Of a stretch of 5,786 bases of DNA, positions 1 to 5,377 are shown piece after piece (within the stretch, counting starts at the first letter, position 1; each line of letters opens with the position of its first letter). The translations under genes and the position numbers were made by a program. Location of the stretch: positions 1 through 5,786 of the forward strand of contig JACRFO010000084.1 in the NCBI GenBank assembly GCA_016217865.1. The letters are read 5' to 3'. Below the pieces are notes generated by a model. It did not search any database, was not told the DNA's origin, and worked only from the letters and a program-made list of their open reading frames with translations. Source of the DNA: Candidatus Kerfeldbacteria bacterium (lineage in GTDB: Bacteria; Patescibacteriota; Patescibacteriia; SBBC01; CAIJZX01).

Positions 1-248
1 AGAGTCTCGGCGTCGTGAAAGGTGAGCGCGGACTGGCCCTACGGATGGAGTTCATTCCGAAGAATGACACCGTCGAGCCCGGTCAAGCCGTTGTGACCGC
101 TGGTTCTGAACATAGCATCCCACCCGATCTCCTCATCGGTACCATCCAGCAACCGTCCATTCGGGCCGGCGAACTCTTCCAAAACTCAACGGTGACGACA
201 TCGGTCGACGTTCAGCGTTTACAGGTCGTGGCCGTTGTCCTGCCGTAA
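1..248 (+). CDS. mreC: Rod shape-determining protein MreC, C-terminal fragment (5' end outside window)
   Basis: The reading frame is open from base 3 and ends at TAA 246-248, giving about 81 C-terminal residues. Visible features fit the C-terminal beta-barrel half of MreC: a GERGLALRME segment, then 'DTVEPGQAVVTAGS' matching the family's 'xxVxxGDxVvTSG' turn, 'IPPDLLIGTI' matching 'fPxGlxiGxV', and a closing strand 'VDVQRLQVVAVVLP'. MreC is a periplasmic or extracytoplasmic scaffold, anchored by one N-terminal helix (not visible here), that links MreB filaments to PBP2 in the elongasome. The next two genes, mreD and mrdA, are its classical partners and follow with almost no spacing, which strengthens the call. 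A GTG at 15 opens the frame inside the fragment, but homology continues upstream of it, so it is not the real start. Confidence 0.87.
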   Translation, partial: SLGVVKGERGLALRMEFIPKNDTVEPGQAVVTAGSEHSIPPDLLIGTIQQPSIRAGELFQNSTVTTSVDVQRLQVVAVVLP

Positions 249-251
249 CGT

Positions 252-782
252 ATGCGCCTACTCCCGATACTCCTCGTCAGTTTGGGCATGATCGTTGTCA
301 GCGCGATTGATATCAACGTCATCCGATCATTTTCGATCTTCACTACGGTTATTAATGTGAGCTTGTTGGTTGTGCTCATTATCGCCTTGAGCCAAGGGTT
401 TGTGCTTGGCGGGACAGCGGCAGGTATCGCCGCGGGAGCGGCCTGGATAACGAGCGCTGTCAGCGGGGGAGTCTACGTTGTTGCCTACCTTGGGGCCCTA
501 ACCGTCGCCTGGATCATGGTCCGGCGCATTGTCACGACCCGGTCGCTCCCGAGTTTACTAGCAACATTCGCGGCTGCTACCGGTGCCTACTACGCTTTCC
601 TCCTGACCGGTAACGCTATTGTTCACGCGCTGGACCGCCAGCAGTTGCTCATCCCACTGGCTGATGTCGCCGTCATTGCTGTCTGGCAAGTCATCATCCA
701 CCCGGTCATTGCCCTCCTCCTCTGGCGGCTACTCGGACGCGACCGGTACGGGCGTCTCCAGACCCACTCAACGACGATGTAA
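252..782 (+). CDS. mreD: Rod shape-determining protein MreD, polytopic membrane protein
   Basis: This 176-residue protein is almost entirely hydrophobic, with about five or six membrane segments, roughly residues 2-20, 33-52, 55-90 (probably two helices), 99-123 and 133-160. It ends in a short Arg-rich cytoplasmic tail (RLLGRDRYGR). The length matches MreD (about 160-180 aa). MreD sequences are poorly conserved, so the call rests mainly on size, topology and position between mreC and mrdA. MreD is an inner-membrane component of the elongasome working with MreC, MreB, RodA and PBP2. The ATG at 252 follows the mreC stop by 3 nt and has no Shine-Dalgarno sequence, so translation probably depends on coupling to mreC. 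The protein contains no Lys, Glu or Cys; all its basic charge is Arg or His. An unrelated small membrane protein is possible but unlikely here. Confidence 0.78.
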   Translation: MRLLPILLVSLGMIVVSAIDINVIRSFSIFTTVINVSLLVVLIIALSQGFVLGGTAAGIAAGAAWITSAVSGGVYVVAYLGALTVAWIMVRRIVTTRSLPSLLATFAAATGAYYAFLLTGNAIVHALDRQQLLIPLADVAVIAVWQVIIHPVIALLLWRLLGRDRYGRLQTHSTTM

Positions 783-784
783 CC

Positions 785-2692
785 ATGGTCGGTGATCCGT
801 TCCACATCTCGGCTGGACGCGATGTCCGGAAAACAGTCGTCAACCGGTCGCATGACCATGCTGTTGACTCCCTTCGTGATGGGAGCGATTCACTTTCCTT
901 GACGATGATGACCGAACAACGTCGCATCGCTGGAGTGTTTATTGGCTTTCTCGTCATTCTTGGGATCTTTACTGTCCGATTACTCGACCTCCAGGTGGTT
1001 CGCGGTCAAACGTTCCGCGACCGTTCTGAACACAATCGGTTGCGGCTCGAAATTGTTCCTGCCCCACGCGGTGAGATCCGAGATCGACGTGGCACCATCA
1101 TCGCCCAGAGTGTTCCCGATTTTTCTGTCACGATTGTCCCAGCCGACGTCCCAACTGACGCCGAAGCCCGTCAGTCCTTCCTGACCCGGTTAGCTGATAC
1201 GCTCCACATTCCTGTTGAAACGATCATCACGAGTATTACAGATAAACGGCTCAACCCAACTGAACCTCGCGCGCTGATCGACCACGTCAGCTACGAACAA
1301 GCGCTGACCTGGATAGTCCAATTGGCTGACCTGCCCGGCGTTGGCGTATTACCCGTACCCACCCGTTCCTATCCCTACGGCCCAGCACTGGCCAACGTCC
1401 TTGGATACATCGGAAAGATCAGCCCCACTGAACTCGCCGACAACCAACAAGCCAGCCCGCTTGATTCGACTGGTAAAGTCGGTCTAGAGCGGATGTACAA
1501 CGAACAACTGACCGGACTCGACGGTCAAAAACAAGTGGAACGCGATGTTTTTAATCGCGAGCAACAGGTAACGAGTCAACGACCGCCTGAACCTGGTCAG
1601 ACCCTAGTGACGACCATCGACGCCGAACTGCAGCAACGACTGTTCGACCGTCTCTCCCAAGCTGTTACGGCCAATCACAGTCCAGGTGGTGCGGCGGTCG
1701 CGCTCGATCCAACTTCCGGCCAAGTCCTGGCGCTCGTCAGCGTCCCTTCGTACGACGATAACTGGTTCGTTACGAGTGAACACAGTGCGGACGTCAGCCG
1801 GGTCCTGACTGACCCGAAGAAACCGTTATTGAATCGGGCCATTTCTGGCCAGTATCCTTCGGGCTCAATTATCAAGCCGATTCTGGCCGCTGCGGCACTA
1901 GCCGAACACGTCATCACACCATCCACCACCGTCGTCAGTGTGGGGGGTTTCAAAGTTGGTTCGGATTTTTTTCCTGACTGGAAATCTGGTGGCCATGGCG
2001 TCACCAACGTGTTGAAAGCTATCGCCGAATCAGTCAACACGTTCTTCTATGAAATCGGCGGAGGGTACGAGCAGCAAGCCGGTCTCGGAGTTGATCGGAT
2101 CGTACGCTACCTATCGACGTTTGGTTGGGGTTCAGCCGTTGGGATTGATATGCCAGGCGAAGCGGACGGGTTTCTGCCAACGAGTGAGTGGCGTACGACC
2201 AAACGAGCGAGCCCATGGAAACTCGGGGACACCTACCATTTATCGATCGGTCAAGGCGACGTCGACGTGACGCCATTACAGATCGCTGCTTCGACAGCTG
2301 CTATAGCCAACGGCGGTACGCTCTATCAACCCTACCTCGTTCAAGAGATTCTCTCACCAGAAAACACTTCCATCAAAAAAATTTCACCGCACGTCTTGAA
2401 TGCATCGGTGGCACCCGCCTCGGCCCTGGCAACTGTGCGGGCAGGCATGCGCCAAGGTGTCCTCGCCGGTAGTTCTCGCCAACTACAATCCTTGCCAGTC
2501 CCAGCGGCTGGGAAAACTGGTACCGCTCAATTCGGTAACCAAGGAAAAACGCATGCCTGGTATTCTGTTTTTGCTCCCTACGAACACCCGCAGATCGTTC
2601 TGGCTATCATTGTCGAAGCTGGCGGTGAAGGAAATGTTGCTGCTGAACCGGTCGCGAAGGACATTCTCCAGTGGTACTTCACCCGACCCTAG
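785..2692 (+). CDS. mrdA: Penicillin-binding protein 2, peptidoglycan D,D-transpeptidase
   Basis: This is a class B PBP of 635 residues. In order it has a cytoplasmic N-terminus (1-47), one membrane anchor (about 48-66), a dimerisation/pedestal domain carrying 'PRGEIRDRRGTIIA' (94-107), and a transpeptidase domain from about 270. The penicillin-binding motifs are intact: SxxK at S361-K364 (SGSIIKP, S361 the acyl-enzyme serine), SxN at S416-N418 (ESVNTFF) and KTG at 577-579 (AGKTGTAQ). It cross-links peptidoglycan stem peptides outside the membrane during cell elongation and is inhibited by beta-lactams. It starts 2 nt after mreD without a Shine-Dalgarno sequence. ATGs at 905 and 908 (residues 41/42) would give a shorter N-terminus nearer the membrane helix. 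I prefer 785 because of the tight spacing and because residues 3-8 (GDPFHI) resemble a DPF segment I recall at the N-terminus of some CPR PBP2s. The neighbours mreC and mreD support PBP2 rather than the division enzyme FtsI. rodA does not follow. Confidence 0.93.
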   Translation: MVGDPFHISAGRDVRKTVVNRSHDHAVDSLRDGSDSLSLTMMTEQRRIAGVFIGFLVILGIFTVRLLDLQVVRGQTFRDRSEHNRLRLEIVPAPRGEIRDRRGTIIAQSVPDFSVTIVPADVPTDAEARQSFLTRLADTLHIPVETIITSITDKRLNPTEPRALIDHVSYEQALTWIVQLADLPGVGVLPVPTRSYPYGPALANVLGYIGKISPTELADNQQASPLDSTGKVGLERMYNEQLTGLDGQKQVERDVFNREQQVTSQRPPEPGQTLVTTIDAELQQRLFDRLSQAVTANHSPGGAAVALDPTSGQVLALVSVPSYDDNWFVTSEHSADVSRVLTDPKKPLLNRAISGQYPSGSIIKPILAAAALAEHVITPSTTVVSVGGFKVGSDFFPDWKSGGHGVTNVLKAIAESVNTFFYEIGGGYEQQAGLGVDRIVRYLSTFGWGSAVGIDMPGEADGFLPTSEWRTTKRASPWKLGDTYHLSIGQGDVDVTPLQIAASTAAIANGGTLYQPYLVQEILSPENTSIKKISPHVLNASVAPASALATVRAGMRQGVLAGSSRQLQSLPVPAAGKTGTAQFGNQGKTHAWYSVFAPYEHPQIVLAIIVEAGGEGNVAAEPVAKDILQWYFTRP

Positions 2693-2708
2693 AATTCGCC
2701 CAAGTTCG

Positions 2709-2733
2709 CCCTGTGGATAACTCATTGACAGGG
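2709..2733. repeat. Inverted repeat CCCTGT/ACAGGG overlapping the greA -35 box
   Basis: CCCTGT (2709-2714) and ACAGGG (2728-2733) are perfect 6-bp inverted arms separated by 13 bp; a G-T pair could extend the stem by one. The right arm includes the last three bases of the -35 hexamer TTGACA. No T tract follows, so it is not a typical terminator for mrdA. It could be an operator for a dimeric regulator. The arms are short enough to be chance. Confidence 0.3.
2712..2720 (-). promoter_or_regulatory. Consensus DnaA box (single) upstream of the greA promoter
   Basis: The + strand reads TGTGGATAA, whose complement TTATCCACA is the exact high-affinity DnaA 9-mer of well-studied bacteria. It lies 4 bp upstream of the greA -35 box, in the 103-bp gap between mrdA and greA. 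I saw no second copy in the window, so this is not an origin. It could be a DnaA-ATP binding site regulating greA, or chance: a given 9-mer on either strand is expected well under once in a window this size. The DnaA specificity of this organism is unknown. Confidence 0.4.
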
Positions 2734-2753
2734 TAGGGGAGGGCGGGTAGAAT
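2725..2753 (+). promoter_or_regulatory. Sigma-70-type promoter for greA (TTGACA - 17 bp - TAGAAT)
   Basis: The -35 hexamer TTGACA (2725-2730) is perfect, the spacer is the optimal 17 bp (2731-2747), and the -10 TAGAAT (2748-2753) matches five of six positions. Transcription should begin near 2759-2761, giving a greA leader of about 36 nt. I see no convincing mrdA terminator upstream, so read-through from mrdA into greA is also possible. The whole spacer is a G-quadruplex motif, annotated separately, which is unusual for a promoter this close to consensus. Confidence 0.82.
2731..2747 (+). other. G-quadruplex motif filling the greA promoter spacer
   Basis: The sequence GGGTAGGGGAGGGCGGG has four runs of at least three G separated by loops of one or two bases, satisfying the standard intramolecular quadruplex rule (G3+ N1-7, four times). 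Short loops usually mean a stable, parallel quadruplex. It lies on the non-template strand and coincides exactly with the 17-bp spacer between the -35 and -10 boxes. Folding would remove the spacer from duplex form and should alter promoter recognition or melting. Transcripts starting at the greA promoter would not include it, but read-through RNA from mrdA would. Folding in vivo is inference. Confidence 0.75.
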
Positions 2754-2767
2754 GGTTCTCTGTTCGA

Positions 2768-2785
2768 GGCCCGTGGGCCGTTTTT
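2768..2785 (+). promoter_or_regulatory. Short GC hairpin plus T5 in the greA leader (possible attenuator)
   Basis: GGCC (2768-2771) and GGCC (2776-2779) form a 4-bp all-GC stem with a CGTG loop, followed by one G and five T (2781-2785). This is the shape of a small intrinsic terminator, placed about 8 nt after the predicted transcription start and 10 nt before the greA ATG. The stem is short, so termination would be weak or partial. It could equally be a pause site, a 5' stabilising hairpin or chance. The leader has no Shine-Dalgarno sequence between the hairpin and the ATG. Confidence 0.35.
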
Positions 2786-2795
2786 AGAAAATTTT

Positions 2796-3263
2796 ATGAC
2801 GGACAACCAGACGTATTTAACGAAAGACGGTTATGCAAAACTCAAGGCTGAACTTGAGGTTTTAGTGCACACCCGACGCAAAGAAATCGCCAGCCGAATC
2901 CAAGAGGCAAAAGAACTTGGGGATTTGTCCGAAAACGCCGAATACCAAGAGGCCAAGAACGAACAGGCTTTCAACGAAGGACGGATTGAGGAACTCGAGA
3001 ATACCCTCCGGCACGCCCAAGTCATTGAAGATGGCCGTAAATCTGATGGCCGTGTTCGGGTCGGCTCACACTTGAAAGCTGAAGTGAACGGCAAAACGGT
3101 TGAACTCGAGTTAGTCGGTTCGAACGAAGCTGACCCACTTGTTGGACGTATTTCCAACGAATCTCCACTCGGCCAAGTGCTCCTCGGAAAGTCGGCGGGT
3201 GATATGGTCTCGGTTACCACCCCAAAGGGCCAGACCGCCTACACCATTACGTCCGTCTCGTAA
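2796..3263 (+). CDS. greA: Transcription elongation factor GreA
   Basis: At 155 residues this is full length for GreA (about 158 in E. coli). The N-terminal antiparallel coiled coil (about 8-76) carries the family signature 'GDLSENAEYQEAKNEQ' (42-57). D43 and E46 correspond to the acidic tip residues (D41/E44 in E. coli) that reach into the RNA polymerase secondary channel and hold the catalytic metal. The C-terminal FKBP-like domain (about 84-155) has the usual 'VGSxEADPxxGRISxxSPLGxxLLGKxxGD' pattern. GreA rescues backtracked RNA polymerase by stimulating cleavage of the nascent RNA 3' end. It has its own near-consensus promoter at 2725-2753 and appears to be a single-gene unit. The ATG at 2796 follows an A/T-rich stretch with no Shine-Dalgarno sequence. 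The start is firm because the protein begins 'YLTKDGYAKLKAELE' a few residues in, as GreA proteins do. Confidence 0.96.
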   Translation: MTDNQTYLTKDGYAKLKAELEVLVHTRRKEIASRIQEAKELGDLSENAEYQEAKNEQAFNEGRIEELENTLRHAQVIEDGRKSDGRVRVGSHLKAEVNGKTVELELVGSNEADPLVGRISNESPLGQVLLGKSAGDMVSVTTPKGQTAYTITSVS

Positions 3264-3264
3264 T

Positions 3265-3302
3265 CAGCCAGACCAAACCACCTTGTGATGAGGGCTGTTT
3301 TT
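3265..3302 (+). terminator. Weak candidate intrinsic terminator after greA
   Basis: CAGCC (3265-3269) can pair with GGCTG (3293-3297), directly followed by five T (3298-3302). The stem is only 5 bp and the loop is 23 nt, so it is a poor terminator by usual standards, but it starts 2 nt after the greA stop. It overlaps the proposed lysS promoter, so the T run may simply be promoter sequence. Confidence 0.25.
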
Positions 3303-3311
3303 GGATATACT
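3283..3311 (+). promoter_or_regulatory. Promoter for lysS placing the transcription start at the ATG
   Basis: The -10 TATACT (3306-3311) matches five of six consensus positions. A weaker -35, TTGTGA (3283-3288, four of six), sits exactly 17 bp upstream. A start site about 7 nt after the -10 falls at 3317-3319, on the lysS ATG at 3318, so the mRNA would be leaderless. This also argues against the longer lysS reading frame from GTG 3285 or ATG 3288, which would run through the promoter. Confidence 0.6.
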
Positions 3312-3317
3312 ACGCCT

Positions 3318-4769
3318 ATGGCTGAACGCAATGACCAAGAAGAAATTCGGCTGAAACGCCGCGCGGAGCTCATTGAGCATGGGCACAATCCATACCCCGC
3401 TCGGACGAAAACAACGACCACGATACAGCACCTCCGCGAGCACTGGAAGGTTGATCAATCAGCCACTATTTCCGGACGTGTCCGGGCCATCCGACTTCAG
3501 GGCGGCTCGGCGTTCATCGACCTCGACGATGGGACCGGGAAACTCCAATTGTTTCTCCAGAAAAAACAACTCGGCGACACCTTTGCTTCGCTAACCAGCG
3601 CCCTTGATCTAGGAGATTTCCTTGAAGCGAGCGGCGTAACGTTCCTGACGAAGGCTGGCGAGCAATCGTTGAATACGTCGGACGCGAAATGGTTGGCCAA
3701 AGCCTTGCGCCCACTCCCATCGAACTGGCACGGGCTGGAGGATGTTGAGGTTCGCTATCGACATCGCGAACTTGACCTCGTGACGAATCCCGAGACAAAA
3801 ACAATCTTCCTGCAGCGCGCGACCATCGTCCGGACCCTACGGGAAGAACTCCACCGGCATGGCTTCGTTGAAGTTGAAACACCGATGTTACAACCGTTAG
3901 CCGGCGGCGCTTCTGCCAAACCGTTTGTCACCCACCACAACGCCCTCGATATCGATCTCTTTCTCCGGGTCGCGCCAGAGTTGTACCTGAAACGATTGAT
4001 CGTTGGCGGATTCAATCGAGTGTTTGAAGTCGCCAGGTGTTTTCGGAATGAGGGTATCGACCGCGATCACAATCCGGAATTCACCCAAGTCGAACTGTAC
4101 GCCGCGTATCATGATTATCGCTGGTTGATGGATTTTACGGAGAAGCTCGTGGTGAATATCGCCACCAGCGTCCACGGCCGACCGATCTTCATTCATGAGC
4201 AGCAGGAACAACCCCTGGCCACCCCATTTCCGCGCATCACGTACCATGACGCCATCAAACAATATACGGAGATCGACATTGATGCGGTTGATGACCAGGC
4301 CTTGGTCGCGGCGGCCCGCCAACGTGGGACTGATATCCCAGACGGCCTTGGTCGCGGAAAGGTGATTGATGAATTGTTTAAAACGCACGTTCGCCCGAAG
4401 CTCATTACGCCGACCTTTGTCTTCGATTATCCGCTGGAGTTATCACCGCTGGCAAAGAAAAAAGCCGACCAGCCGACCTACACCGAACGGTTCCAGTTGC
4501 TCATGGGCGGGACGGAACTCGGCAACGCCTTTAGCGAGCTGAATGACCCGATCGACCAGCGCCAACGGTTCCAGGAACAAGAGCGGCTCCGTGACAGCGG
4601 GGACGAAGAAGCGCAACGTGTTGATGAAGACTTCTTGGAAGCCCTCGAGTATGGGATGCCACCAACCGCTGGTCTCGGTATCGGCATTGATCGGCTGACT
4701 GCTGTCCTGACCGGTCACCATACCCTCAAGGATGTGATTCTCTTTCCAACCTTACGGCCAAAGTCATGA
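3318..4769 (+). CDS. lysS: Lysyl-tRNA synthetase, class II
   Basis: This 483-residue protein charges tRNA-Lys with lysine using ATP in the cytoplasm. An N-terminal OB-fold anticodon-binding domain begins near residue 52 ('SGRVRAIRLQGGSAFIDLDDGTG'). The class II catalytic core follows: motif 1 ends at P189 ('FVEVETPML'), with 'GGASAKPF' after it. Motif 2 includes FRNEG (242-246) and 'HNPEFTQVELY', and motif 3 is GLGIGIDR (452-459). The lysine-pocket region 'GTELGNAFSELNDP' is present. Length is slightly below the roughly 500 aa common in bacteria. I chose ATG 3318 over in-frame GTG 3285 or ATG 3288 because 'MAERNDQEEIRLKRRAEL' is the normal LysRS N-terminus, and the extra 11 residues would be encoded by the promoter. 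There is no Shine-Dalgarno sequence, and the mRNA is probably leaderless. The stop overlaps the next start as ATGA. All catalytic motifs are intact. Confidence 0.96.
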   Translation: MAERNDQEEIRLKRRAELIEHGHNPYPARTKTTTTIQHLREHWKVDQSATISGRVRAIRLQGGSAFIDLDDGTGKLQLFLQKKQLGDTFASLTSALDLGDFLEASGVTFLTKAGEQSLNTSDAKWLAKALRPLPSNWHGLEDVEVRYRHRELDLVTNPETKTIFLQRATIVRTLREELHRHGFVEVETPMLQPLAGGASAKPFVTHHNALDIDLFLRVAPELYLKRLIVGGFNRVFEVARCFRNEGIDRDHNPEFTQVELYAAYHDYRWLMDFTEKLVVNIATSVHGRPIFIHEQQEQPLATPFPRITYHDAIKQYTEIDIDAVDDQALVAAARQRGTDIPDGLGRGKVIDELFKTHVRPKLITPTFVFDYPLELSPLAKKKADQPTYTERFQLLMGGTELGNAFSELNDPIDQRQRFQEQERLRDSGDEEAQRVDEDFLEALEYGMPPTAGLGIGIDRLTAVLTGHHTLKDVILFPTLRPKS

Positions 4770-5377
4770 GTCCGTACGTCGTCCGGTCACCCTGGACCGC
4801 CGTCACCACCGCTGGCCAACCCGCATTCACCCGCGATCAAGCGCTAGCGCTAATGCACCATTACGTAAAAAATGAAAATCTTCGCCGTCACATGTACGCT
4901 TGCGAGGCGGCCATGCGTTTTTACGCAACTCGCTACAACGGTCAGTCTGATGAGTGGGGGATTGCTGGACTGCTGCATGACTTCGATTGGGAAATTCATC
5001 CAACTCTTGAACAACACCCGGTAGCCGGACAACTGCTCTTAGCCGAACAGGGCGTCCCCGAACACCTCCGCCGAGCAATTCTAGCGCACGCTGAACACAC
5101 CGGTGTTGTCCCGACCACGCCCCTGGAGAAGTGCCTCTTCGCTGTTGACGAACTCACGGGCTTCATCGTTGCTTGTGCCCTCGTCCAGCCAACGAAGCAG
5201 CTAGCGGACGTGACAGTTGAATCAATCAAAAAGAAATTGAAGAGCAAGGGTTTTGCCGCGAAAGTGAATCGTAACGATATTGCGAAAGGTTTACTCCTCA
5301 TCGGCCTATCGGAAGATGAACACTTCGGCAATGTGCTCCACGCTATGCAAACGATTCACGAACACCTCGGACTATGA
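4766..5377 (+). CDS. HD-domain metal-dependent phosphohydrolase, substrate unknown
   Basis: This 203-residue predicted cytoplasmic protein has a complete HD-superfamily metal site: H42 (NLRRHM), H71-D72 (GLLHDFDW) and D128 (LFAVDELTGFI), with further likely ligands H84 (EQHPVAG) and H108. The order H...HD...H...H...D and the 'LEKxLFxVDELTG' segment match small HDIG-type hydrolases of about 180-200 aa, which cleave phosphoester bonds, often in nucleotides. The first 21 residues (Pro/Thr-rich) precede the usual start of the family, 'TRDQALALMHHYVKNENL'. No later ATG, GTG or TTG exists before M30, so the extension seems real. The start overlaps the lysS stop and the stop overlaps the serS start, both as ATGA, so the three are probably translationally coupled. 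The layout resembles YqeK, an HD-fold Ap4A hydrolase (H, HD, 'HxPVGA', 'LEKxxYxAD'), but it is not clearly that family. Function is unproven. Confidence 0.85.
   Translation: MSPYVVRSPWTAVTTAGQPAFTRDQALALMHHYVKNENLRRHMYACEAAMRFYATRYNGQSDEWGIAGLLHDFDWEIHPTLEQHPVAGQLLLAEQGVPEHLRRAILAHAEHTGVVPTTPLEKCLFAVDELTGFIVACALVQPTKQLADVTVESIKKKLKSKGFAAKVNRNDIAKGLLLIGLSEDEHFGNVLHAMQTIHEHLGL

Noticed and set aside
864..892. Internal promoter in mrdA starting from TTGACT (864-869)
   Set aside because: No acceptable -10 hexamer lies 16-18 bp downstream; the best match is GATTCA.
1966..1972. T7 run in mrdA as a possible slippage or sequencing error
   Set aside because: PBP2 homology is uninterrupted on both sides, so no frameshift has occurred.
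2375..2381. A7 run in mrdA as a programmed frameshift site
   Set aside because: In the reading frame the run reads AAA AAA ATT after ATC, which is not a slippery X_XXY_YYZ heptamer, and the frame continues intact to the conserved KTG motif.
2695..2711. Direct repeat TTCGCCC, two copies 10 bp apart after the mrdA stop
   Set aside because: Only two 7-bp copies with no dyad, T tract or extension. Too short to call a regulatory or mobile-element feature.
2709..2733. Rho-independent terminator for the mre-mrdA operon
   Set aside because: The 6-bp inverted repeat has a 13-nt loop and is followed by G-rich sequence, not T residues.
2831..3220. Minus-strand open frame of 129 codons opposite greA
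   Set aside because: Ser-rich low-complexity translation that is the complement of the GreA coiled coil. No promoter or homology is visible.
3285..3317. Longer lysS start at GTG 3285 or ATG 3288, adding 11 residues
   Set aside because: The added residues are encoded by the TATACT promoter region, and typical LysRS N-termini begin as at ATG 3318.
3514..4388. Long minus-strand open frames within lysS (122 and 163 codons)
   Set aside because: They lie antisense to a fully conserved lysS, show no recognisable protein family, and are expected shadows in GC-balanced coding DNA.
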